In this document: piece by piece, positions 16,998 through 24,340 of the stretch
Position numbering within the stretch: position 1 is the stretch's first letter
Layout of the letters: the number at the start of each line of letters is the position of its first letter
Assembly: GCF_022808675.1 (NCBI RefSeq)
Contig: NZ_JAKZKV010000013.1
Span: 62,001-126,000 of the forward strand
DNA: 64,000 bases
Reading direction: 5' to 3'
DNA from: Parabacteroides sp. FAFU027
GTDB taxonomy: Bacteria; Bacteroidota; Bacteroidia; Bacteroidales; UBA7332
Notes under the pieces: generated by a model
The model's database searches: none
Seen by the model: the letters and a program-made list of their open reading frames with translations, nothing else
What the model was told of the DNA's origin: nothing
Position numbers and translations under genes: made by a program

Positions 16998-17019
16998 CGG
17001 TTCGAATCCGCCAGGAACC
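16998..17019 (+). repeat. Direct repeat, copy 2: 3' fragment of tRNA-Cys (candidate att site)
   Basis: Exact 22-base match to 12408-12429. The rest of a tRNA is absent, since upstream bases run straight into the hepT end. The mutS2 start is 38 bases further on. Confidence 0.6.
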
Positions 17020-17057
17020 CCAAATCTTTCATTTCAGAAAATAATCCCCAATCATAA

Positions 17058-19541
17058 GTGATTTATCCCAATAATTTCGAAGAGAAAATCGGATTTGACA
17101 AAATCCGCCAATTGATATCCGATAAATGCCTCAGTCTGCTGGGCAAAGACAAAGTGCATGAGATGGATTTTTCCATCCACTACGAAGAGGTGAAAACCCG
17201 CCTCGGATGCACAGAAGAGATGGTGCGTATCCTGCAACTGGAGGACGAATTTCCCGCCAACTACTTTTTTGATGTCCGCATTCCACTGAAACGCATTCGT
17301 GTGGAGGGAACTTTCCTCGACGAGCCGGAGCTGTTTGACCTGCGTCGTTCGCTGGAGACCATACGCGACATTGCCCGCTTTTTCAAAAACGAGAAGGAAG
17401 GAGAAGCCAGATATCCGTATCTGACAGAAATGACGGCTAACGTCATGCTATTTCCGCAGATTCTTATTTCCATAGATAAAATTCTGGATAAGTTCGGTCG
17501 TGTAAAAGACAATGCTTCGCCCGAACTGGCTCGTATCCGCCGGGAAATTATCCATACTTCGAGCTCTATCTCTCGCAGTTTACAATCCATAATGCGTGCG
17601 GCTCAGGCTGAAGGTATTGTGGAAAAAGACCAGGCCCCAACCATGCGCGATGGCCGACTGATGATTCCGGTAGCACCCGCTTACAAGCGGAAAATCAAAG
17701 GAATCGTTCACGATGAGTCTGCCAGCGGTAAAACGGTTTTCATCGAACCTGCAGAAGTGGTGGAAGCCAACAACCGAATCCGCGAACTCGAAGGCGAAGA
17801 GCGTCGGGAGGTCATCCGCATTCTGGTGAGAATGGCAGACGAAATACGCCCCTTTGCCGAAGACATCCTCGGCTCATACGATTATTTAGGTGAAATAGAC
17901 TTTACCCGGGCGAAGGCTTCATTCTCCATTGAAATTAACGGTATCCTGCCAACCTTCGAGAACAAACGCCAGATTGACTGGCAACGGGCCATTCACCCCC
18001 TACTCTACTTATCTCATAAGAAACAGAATAAATCGGTCGTTCCGCTCGATATTGAACTGGATGAAAAGAATCGTATTCTACTGATTTCCGGGCCGAATGC
18101 AGGTGGCAAGTCGGTGTGTCTCAAAACAGTGGGATTACTGCAATACATGTTGCAGAGCGGATTGCTTATTCCGGTTTATGAGAGTTCACGAACCGGTATT
18201 TTCCACGATATCTTTATCGATATCGGTGACGAACAGTCCATTGAAAACGACCTGAGTACCTACAGCTCGCACCTCACCAACATGAAGCACTTCGTGCGCC
18301 GTTGCAACGAAAACTCAATCCTGTTGATTGACGAATTCGGGGGCGGTACCGAACCTCAGATTGGTGGTGCAATTGCCGAAGCCCTGCTGGACCGCTTCAA
18401 CCGCAATATGTCATACGGCGTCATCACCACCCATTATCAGAATCTGAAGCATTTTGCCGAAGACCACGAAGGAATCATCAACGGCGCCATGCTCTATGAC
18501 CGCCACCTGATGCAACCACTGTTTAAGCTTTCCATTGGAAATCCGGGAAGCTCATTTGCCGTGGAGATTGCACGCAAAATCGGATTGCCGGAGGATGTGA
18601 TTGCCGATGCTTCGGAAAAAGTGGGTTCAGACTACATCGATATGGACAAATACCTCCAGGATATTGTGCGTGACAAACGTTATTGGGAAAGCAAACGCCA
18701 GACCATTCGCCAGAAAGAGAAAAAACTGGAAGAATTGTCGGAACGATACGAGGAAGACCTCAATAAAATAGCTGCCCAGCGCAAAGAGCTGATGGCAAAA
18801 GCTAAAGCCGATGCTGAACGCATTTTGGCGGAAGCCAATGCCATGGTAGAAAATACCATTCGGAAAATCAAGGAGGCTCAGGCCGAAAAAGAATCTACCC
18901 GTCTCGCCCGCAAAGAGATGGAGGAATTCAAAGCGAAGCTGGCTGAACAAGAGGCGGCCAACGATGATATGATTGCCCGCAAAATCAAAAAGATTCAGGA
19001 GCGGGAAGAGCGTAAGAAGCAGGGCAAACCACAGAAGCCGGTTGAAGGTCAGAAGAAAGTCTTCCGTCCGGAAATAATTGAGACAGGTGATGCTGTCCGT
19101 CTGAAAGGGCAAACAACCATTGGAGAAGTACTTGAAGTCAGTGGTAAAAATGCGCTGGTTGCATTTGGAATGCTCAAATCAACCGTTCAGCTTGAACGAC
19201 TCGAAAAAATGAGCAAAAATCAGATTAAGAAAGAGACTCCCAAATCGACTTTCGTCAGCCAACAGACTGCCGATGACATCTATGAGCGAAAGATGAATTT
19301 CAAACAGGAGATTGATGTACGTGGGATGCGCGGCGATGAAGCGTTGCAGGCCGTGGTCTATTTCATTGATGATGCAATATTGGTAGGTGTGGCACAAGTC
19401 CGCATCCTGCATGGAACGGGGACAGGTGCCTTGCGTCAAATCATCCGCGATTACCTGAAAACAGTACATGGTGTGAAGAAATTCCGGGATGAACATGTGC
19501 AATTCGGTGGAGCGGGCATTACGGTGGTGGAATTGGAGTAA
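17058..19541 (+). CDS. mutS2: Endonuclease MutS2
   Basis: An 827-residue MutS2 with a GTG start; no ATG fits the family N-terminus (NNFEEKIGFDKIRQLI). Walker A GPNAGGKS is near 345-352 and Walker B ILLIDEFGGGTEP near 420. A long charged coiled-coil stretch follows (about 540-660). The C-terminal Smr nuclease domain is complete (IDVRGMRGDEA, then HGTGTGALR). MutS2 does not act in mismatch repair; in studied species it limits recombination or rescues collided ribosomes. The gene begins right after the tRNA-fragment repeat. I see no clear TAnnTTTG box in the 90 bases upstream. Confidence 0.95.
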   Translation: MIYPNNFEEKIGFDKIRQLISDKCLSLLGKDKVHEMDFSIHYEEVKTRLGCTEEMVRILQLEDEFPANYFFDVRIPLKRIRVEGTFLDEPELFDLRRSLETIRDIARFFKNEKEGEARYPYLTEMTANVMLFPQILISIDKILDKFGRVKDNASPELARIRREIIHTSSSISRSLQSIMRAAQAEGIVEKDQAPTMRDGRLMIPVAPAYKRKIKGIVHDESASGKTVFIEPAEVVEANNRIRELEGEERREVIRILVRMADEIRPFAEDILGSYDYLGEIDFTRAKASFSIEINGILPTFENKRQIDWQRAIHPLLYLSHKKQNKSVVPLDIELDEKNRILLISGPNAGGKSVCLKTVGLLQYMLQSGLLIPVYESSRTGIFHDIFIDIGDEQSIENDLSTYSSHLTNMKHFVRRCNENSILLIDEFGGGTEPQIGGAIAEALLDRFNRNMSYGVITTHYQNLKHFAEDHEGIINGAMLYDRHLMQPLFKLSIGNPGSSFAVEIARKIGLPEDVIADASEKVGSDYIDMDKYLQDIVRDKRYWESKRQTIRQKEKKLEELSERYEEDLNKIAAQRKELMAKAKADAERILAEANAMVENTIRKIKEAQAEKESTRLARKEMEEFKAKLAEQEAANDDMIARKIKKIQEREERKKQGKPQKPVEGQKKVFRPEIIETGDAVRLKGQTTIGEVLEVSGKNALVAFGMLKSTVQLERLEKMSKNQIKKETPKSTFVSQQTADDIYERKMNFKQEIDVRGMRGDEALQAVVYFIDDAILVGVAQVRILHGTGTGALRQIIRDYLKTVHGVKKFRDEHVQFGGAGITVVELE

Positions 19542-19566
19542 CCTCCTCCGCCCCTACGGAGGGAGG
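19542..19566 (+). repeat. CCCTCC/GGAGGG-type stop-proximal hairpin, copy 2
   Basis: CCTCCTCCG pairs with CGGAGGGAGG (one bulge) immediately after the mutS2 stop. There is no T run, so it is not a classic terminator. Confidence 0.5.
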
Positions 19567-19597
19567 GGAGATAGTTACTGCAAATTTACATCAGCAA

Positions 19598-19628
19598 TTG
19601 GGTATCTCTCAGATATTTTGTAGTTTTG
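19598..19628 (+). promoter_or_regulatory. Promoter of the DUF1015 gene
   Basis: TTG at 19598-19600, 20 bases, then TAGTTTTG at 19621-19628. This implies a 5' untranslated region of about 110 bases. Confidence 0.5.
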
Positions 19629-19744
19629 CACCGCTTTTAAAAAGAGCAGTTTTGCTTATAAATCACGGCAAATAAATTTACAATACAAACGAAAGACCGT
19701 TGCGTCTTCGTCTCTTTGCGTTTAATTAAACCTATATAACTACA

Positions 19745-20989
19745 ATGGCAAAAATCAAACCATTTAAAGGAGTACGTCCTCCTCAGGCATTGGTAGAAGA
19801 AGTGGCTTCACGCCCTTATGATGTGTTAAACTCAGAAGAAGCCCGTGCAGAAGCTGCCGGTAACGACAAATCGCTGTACCACATCATCAAACCTGAAATC
19901 GACTTCCCGGCGGGAACTGACGAACACACTCAGCCTGTTTACGATAAAGCGGTAGAAAACTTCGCTAAATTCCAGAAAGAAGGCTGGTTGGTACAAGACG
20001 AAAAAGAGATGTACTATGTGTACGCTCAAACCATGAACGGCCGCACTCAATACGGACTGGTAGTTTGCGCTAACGTAGAAGACTACCTGAGCGGCAAAAT
20101 CAAAAAACACGAGTTGACCCGTCGTGATAAAGAAGAAGACCGTATGATCCACGTTCGCATCAACAATGCAAACATCGAGCCGGTATTCTTCGCATTTCCA
20201 TATCAGGAAGAATTAGACGCAATCGTAAAAGCTACCGTAGCGGGTCCTGCTGAATACGATTTCGTTGCACCTGATGGTTTCGGTCACCACTTCTGGAAAA
20301 TCGAAGACGATGCAACGATTGCCCGCATCACCGAACTGTTTGCCGGTATCCCTTACCTGTATATCGCTGATGGCCACCACCGTACTGCGGCCGCTGCATT
20401 GGTGGGTGCTGAAAAAGCAAAACAAAACCCAAACCATACCGGTGACGAAGAATACAACTTCTTCCTTGCTGTCTGTTTCCCTGACAACCAGTTGAATATC
20501 ATCGACTACAACCGCGTGGTTACTGACCTCAACGGTTTGAGCGAAGAAGAATTCATCGCTAAAATCTCTGAAAACTTCATCGTAGAAGAGAAAGGTGCTG
20601 AAATCTATAAACCTAATGCATTGCACAACTTTGCACTGTATGTAGGTGGTAAATGGTATTCACTGACTGCCAAAGAGGGTACTTACAACGATAACGATCC
20701 TATCAGCGTTCTGGACGTAACTATATCTTCAAACCTGATCCTGGATCAGGTTCTCGACATCAAAGATCTTCGCTCGTCTAAACGTGTGGACTTCGTAGGC
20801 GGTATCCGTGGATTAGGAGAGCTACAACAACGTGTAGACAGCGGTGAGATGAAAGCAGCATTGGCTCTTTATCCGGTTTCTATGAAACAATTGATGGATA
20901 TTGCCGATACAGATAACATCATGCCTCCTAAAACTACCTGGTTTGAACCTAAACTTCGCTCAGGATTGGTAATCCACAAATTGAACTAA
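19745..20989 (+). CDS. DUF1015 family protein
   Basis: A 414-residue cytoplasmic protein of the DUF1015 family, recognised by the N-terminal IKPFKGVRPP...RPYDV, the HELTRRDKEEDR segment and the central ADGHHR motif. The ADGHHR block looks like a nucleotide- or metal-binding site, but no biochemical function is established that I know of. In many Bacteroidota relatives the gene lies beside serine-biosynthesis genes; here it stands alone. Codons are strongly biased to a preferred set, like rpsA, suggesting high expression. It has its own promoter and a strong terminator. Confidence 0.93.
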   Translation: MAKIKPFKGVRPPQALVEEVASRPYDVLNSEEARAEAAGNDKSLYHIIKPEIDFPAGTDEHTQPVYDKAVENFAKFQKEGWLVQDEKEMYYVYAQTMNGRTQYGLVVCANVEDYLSGKIKKHELTRRDKEEDRMIHVRINNANIEPVFFAFPYQEELDAIVKATVAGPAEYDFVAPDGFGHHFWKIEDDATIARITELFAGIPYLYIADGHHRTAAAALVGAEKAKQNPNHTGDEEYNFFLAVCFPDNQLNIIDYNRVVTDLNGLSEEEFIAKISENFIVEEKGAEIYKPNALHNFALYVGGKWYSLTAKEGTYNDNDPISVLDVTISSNLILDQVLDIKDLRSSKRVDFVGGIRGLGELQQRVDSGEMKAALALYPVSMKQLMDIADTDNIMPPKTTWFEPKLRSGLVIHKLN

Positions 20990-21012
20990 GAAAATTATTT
21001 TCGTTTATACAG

Positions 21013-21045
21013 ACTCCTGCTTTCTTTGATTGCGGGAGTTTTTTA
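21013..21045 (+). terminator. Terminator of the DUF1015 gene
   Basis: ACTCCTGC pairs with GCGGGAGT (one G-U pair), followed by TTTTTTAT. Confidence 0.8.
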
Positions 21046-21180
21046 TTTACAGGAAGGGTAAATCCTTACTCATTCGGTTATACGAAAGTATTTAACAATT
21101 ATAATCAAATGATTGCCCAAACCGCGATTTTTTATTTATTTTGCCGATACTTGCAGCAAATAGGAAAAACCCTGCATCTA

Positions 21181-21188
21181 TAATTTTG
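21181..21188 (+). promoter_or_regulatory. -7 promoter box before the sigma-factor operon
   Basis: TAATTTTG matches TAnnTTTG. Start would fall near 21195, only a few bases before the ATG at 21198, giving an almost leaderless transcript unless a promoter further upstream is used. Confidence 0.4.
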
Positions 21189-21197
21189 TATCACAAG

Positions 21198-21731
21198 ATG
21201 ATAAACGAAAAGCAACTGATTGAATCGTGCATTAAGGGAGATCGTAAAGCTCAGAAAGAGCTATATGATACCTATGCGCGAAAAATGATGTCAGTCTGTT
21301 TTCGTTATGCCGGTGAATATGAATTGGCAAAAGATCTCCTTCAGGAGGGATTTATCCGGGTGTTTTCAAATCTGAATGCCTATCAGTTTATCGGTTCATT
21401 TGAGGGATGGGTCAGAAAGATTTTCGTGAATACCTCTCTCGAATACCTTAGACGTAATGATTTGCTCCGTGAAGCTCTTGATATAGACACAAATATCTCG
21501 GTAAATGTAAAAACAGAAAATACAGTCATTGAAGAGCTTTCAGCAGAAGATCTGATGAAAATAATCAGTGAACTCCCCCCCGGTTTTAGAACCGTATTCA
21601 ACATGTACGCAATCGAGGGGTATTCTCACAAAGAAATCGCTGATATACTCGGAATTACGGAAAGTACCTCTCGCTCACAGTTAACCCGGGCGCGAATGCT
21701 TTTACAGAAAAGGATTAACGAGCTTTTATAA
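21198..21731 (+). CDS. RNA polymerase sigma factor, ECF/sigma-70 family
   Basis: 177 residues from ATG 21198 (MINEKQLIESCIKGD). The frame is open to 21141, but that start would precede the -7 box. Region 2 is CIKGDRKAQKELYDTYARKM through DLLQEGFIRVFSNL. Region 4 is the helix-turn-helix YSHKEIADILGITESTSRSQLTRAR. It heads a four-gene same-strand group with short gaps (11, 2 and 23 bases) encoding envelope proteins. The third product has a small N-terminal cytoplasmic domain and a membrane helix, so it is the best candidate for the cognate anti-sigma factor. The target promoters are unknown. Confidence 0.92.
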   Translation: MINEKQLIESCIKGDRKAQKELYDTYARKMMSVCFRYAGEYELAKDLLQEGFIRVFSNLNAYQFIGSFEGWVRKIFVNTSLEYLRRNDLLREALDIDTNISVNVKTENTVIEELSAEDLMKIISELPPGFRTVFNMYAIEGYSHKEIADILGITESTSRSQLTRARMLLQKRINELL

Positions 21732-21742
21732 GAAATCAGGTT

Positions 21743-22171
21743 ATGAAATCAAAACTCAAATCAAAGGGGCTGATTGCATTATGGATAATCTTAATACTAT
21801 CTGTGAATAGTTGCCGGAACAATGAGCAGGTTATCAACTCCAACTACCTGAGAGTAAATGACACTACATGTATCTGGCAGGGAGTTTCTTATAAAAACCT
21901 GAGTGAGAATATTTCACTAAAACTTGACTCCGTACCCAACGATTCAAGATGTCCTGTAGGGGCAATGTGCATCTGGCAGGGAAATGCTGTTGCTGCTTTT
22001 ACATTTACAAAGGGAAATGTTAAGCACTCATTCACTTTAAATACGATAACTGCTTTCAGGACAGATACTATTTTGGAAAATTACTATATAAAACTGGTAA
22101 AGCTTAGCCAACCGGATATTTATTCAGATAAAAGATATACCTATATCGCAACAGTTTTGATTAGCAAATAA
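21743..22171 (+). CDS. Small lipoprotein with a DSRCP...CIWQG motif
   Basis: A 142-residue putative lipoprotein: Lys-rich start, hydrophobic core and a signal ending VNSC with Cys24. The mature part is predicted mainly beta and carries DSRCPVGAMCIWQG (two close Cys), a motif I know from small beta-sandwich envelope proteins of Bacteroidota without an assigned function. It lies between the sigma factor and the membrane/barrel fusion gene, so it is probably part of the same envelope response. No enzymatic residues are apparent. Confidence 0.75.
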   Translation: MKSKLKSKGLIALWIILILSVNSCRNNEQVINSNYLRVNDTTCIWQGVSYKNLSENISLKLDSVPNDSRCPVGAMCIWQGNAVAAFTFTKGNVKHSFTLNTITAFRTDTILENYYIKLVKLSQPDIYSDKRYTYIATVLISK

Positions 22172-22173
22172 AT

Positions 22174-23439
22174 ATGAAGATAAACGACAACCATATTGAC
22201 AAACTCTTTAGCCAAAAGCTGGCTAATCTGGAGACTGATCTTCCGGATTCCTGCTGGAATGCCATAGAACAGGCATTGCCAAAGAGAAAGTCGCGCCCCA
22301 TAATTCCACTTTGGGGAAGAGTGGCTGTGGCGGCTGTGGGGCTATTTCTGGTCGGAACCATTGGCTATCTGACTTTTATTGGTAAAACTCCGAACCAAAC
22401 AGCATCGGTTATTTCAGATAAATCTAAGACAGCAATATTTCATAATGCGGCTGAAAACATAATATTTGCGGCGAATAATGCCGTTCAAAAACAGGACAAA
22501 AAAGCCGGGAAACAAGATTTCACAACAAACCATCAAGCAGTTGCAGTAACAAAAAAACATCGCGCTAACACTCAATTCAATATAGCTAAAGAAGAATTTA
22601 CCGATAACAATGCGACAAACACTCCAACTGTCCGGGATAATTCGAATGTTGCTGAAAATGGTAATCCAGAAGCTGTTGCAACCAAAGTCGCAACCCAAAG
22701 TGAAATCGACGATTTCGCCAAAGCCGGAAATGAAATGGCATCCAATACAGATCAAAACACGTCTGACCTGCATAGCAGTCTGGGATTACAGCTAGCATTA
22801 ACCGGTCCCGAAGGCAGTCAGAGCAAAAGTGAATTCTCTTCACTTCGAACTACTGCAAAAATGGATCAACTGATGTCGATTATCTCTGACAATCAAACAT
22901 CAACAGAGACATCTAACACGACTGTTGTGCATGATTTGCCCATTTCCCTGGGTATCTCGTTGGAAAATGAGATCAGCAATAAGTTTGCACTACAAACCGG
23001 AATCACCGGAACCTATTTGAGAAGTACGCAGACATCAAACACCTCTCTCTACTTTACAGATGAAATCCAGGAGCTTTACTATCTGGGTCTCCCGTTGAGT
23101 ATCGCTTATAAATTTGCAGAAAACGAACGTTTCTCATTCTATATTAAAACAGGCGGAATGGTCGAAAAGAATATTGGTGGGCGATGGAGAGACCGAGTTC
23201 AGAAGGATGGTAATGTTGTTTACACTAAAGTGCAACACGACCTCGAGAATAAGCTTCAATGGTCAACCTATATTGGTGGCGGTGCAAATTACAAACTATC
23301 CCAACGAATGAGGTTATACCTTGAACCGGCATTATCCTATTATTTTGACAATAACAGCAACATCGACAATATTCACAAACAGCAACGTTTAGATATAACA
23401 TTGCAGGCCGGACTAAGAGCCGTTTTCGATAGCCATTAA
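22174..23439 (+). CDS. Membrane-anchored protein with C-terminal outer-membrane beta-barrel-like domain; possible anti-sigma factor
   Basis: A 421-residue protein in three parts. Residues 1-45 are a small hydrophilic domain (DKLFSQKLANLETDLPDSCWNAIEQAL). Residues about 46-69 are one strong membrane helix (LWGRVAVAAVGLFLVGTIGY). Residues about 70-200 are a low-complexity, Asn/Thr/Lys-rich linker. From about 210 to the end are alternating beta strands like small porin-type barrels (LPISLGISLENEISNKFALQTGITG, ending LQAGLRAVFDSH). There is no signal peptide at the N-terminus. The first domain would face the cytoplasm and could bind the sigma factor encoded two genes upstream. That role is inference. 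This architecture is recurrent in Bacteroidota, but its function is unclear to me. Confidence 0.75.
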   Translation: MKINDNHIDKLFSQKLANLETDLPDSCWNAIEQALPKRKSRPIIPLWGRVAVAAVGLFLVGTIGYLTFIGKTPNQTASVISDKSKTAIFHNAAENIIFAANNAVQKQDKKAGKQDFTTNHQAVAVTKKHRANTQFNIAKEEFTDNNATNTPTVRDNSNVAENGNPEAVATKVATQSEIDDFAKAGNEMASNTDQNTSDLHSSLGLQLALTGPEGSQSKSEFSSLRTTAKMDQLMSIISDNQTSTETSNTTVVHDLPISLGISLENEISNKFALQTGITGTYLRSTQTSNTSLYFTDEIQELYYLGLPLSIAYKFAENERFSFYIKTGGMVEKNIGGRWRDRVQKDGNVVYTKVQHDLENKLQWSTYIGGGANYKLSQRMRLYLEPALSYYFDNNSNIDNIHKQQRLDITLQAGLRAVFDSH

Positions 23440-23462
23440 TCTCTTAAACACATATAACCACT

Positions 23463-24143
23463 ATGAAAGTATTGCGTTCAGCCATTAATCTATTACTATT
23501 TTCATCATTACTGTTTATTGCGACTTCCTGTCTCGAAGGAAAAGGAAATTATCAGACGATGCAGGGATTAACCGGTAGCGTTATTGCAATTGACGGCATT
23601 AAGTATTTCAGGTCAGATAACGGATATCTGTTTAAATCGACCGAGTTCAATAGCTATCAGGTCAATGACAGATTAATGGCCTCCTTTACGGTTAATTATG
23701 ACAATCAGGTAAGCAGTTCGTATTACACAGTAACAGAGGTAAATGCAAGCAAGTTTCCCCTTTTGAATATTACAGAAATTGAAAATGATGCTGCTGACAC
23801 TGTTTTCTCTAAAGACCCTTTAGCTGGAATGGAAGCTCATTATATTTCTACCCAGGGAAGTAATATCTATCTGACACTTTACTCTTATTATGTGGGTTCA
23901 AGTAAAGATCATACACCTGTACTGATATATAATGACGCACAGCAAACCAATAGCGATACTTTAAAGCTGGAATACAGGATTGATAAAAATGGGGAGACGG
24001 GGACAACAACATATTACAATCTCACATCTTTTGATCTGACAAATATTTTGAATCAGAAACCGTCAAAGACTATTCAGGTAAAATATAATTTTCTGTCAAA
24101 CTATTACTATTACTCATATACGAATCCTTTATATTCAAACTGA
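23463..24143 (+). CDS. Putative NigD-like lipoprotein
   Basis: A 226-residue lipoprotein with a signal ending ATSC (Cys23). The mature part begins with an OB-like beta segment (GLTGSVIAIDGIKYFRSDNGYLF, then VNDRLMASFTVNY) and continues as a beta-rich domain, a layout that resembles NigD-like proteins of Bacteroidales. Assignment is by overall pattern only. It is the last gene of the sigma-factor group and is followed by a strong bidirectional hairpin. Confidence 0.6.
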   Translation: MKVLRSAINLLLFSSLLFIATSCLEGKGNYQTMQGLTGSVIAIDGIKYFRSDNGYLFKSTEFNSYQVNDRLMASFTVNYDNQVSSSYYTVTEVNASKFPLLNITEIENDAADTVFSKDPLAGMEAHYISTQGSNIYLTLYSYYVGSSKDHTPVLIYNDAQQTNSDTLKLEYRIDKNGETGTTTYYNLTSFDLTNILNQKPSKTIQVKYNFLSNYYYYSYTNPLYSN

Positions 24144-24153
24144 TATGTAAAAA

Positions 24154-24197
24154 AAAGAAATGGCTGCAATTCAATTATGAATTGCTGCCATTTCTTT
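24154..24197. terminator. Bidirectional hairpin terminator after the sigma-factor operon
   Basis: The 19-base arms AAAGAAATGGCTGCAATTC and its partner (24179-24197) pair with one mismatch; A-rich and T-rich flanks on both sides allow termination on either strand. Confidence 0.8.
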
Positions 24198-24286
24198 TCC
24201 TTGATGCACAAAATTCCTCCTTATGGACAATTCTATACTGTCCAAAATTACTATTGGAAATATTCTTATTCCTCTCTAAAGTTATC

Positions 24287-24320
24287 AACTTTTCCAAAGT
24301 TTCAGAACTTTGGAAAAGTT
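24287..24320. repeat. Perfect 15-bp inverted repeat after clpB
   Basis: AACTTTTCCAAAGTT, loop TCAG, AACTTTGGAAAAGTT. It lies 20 bases beyond the clpB stop. There is no long T run, so it may be a terminator of unusual form or a dispersed repeat. Confidence 0.6.
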
Positions 24321-24340
24321 TACTGTAGCATCAATTCATC

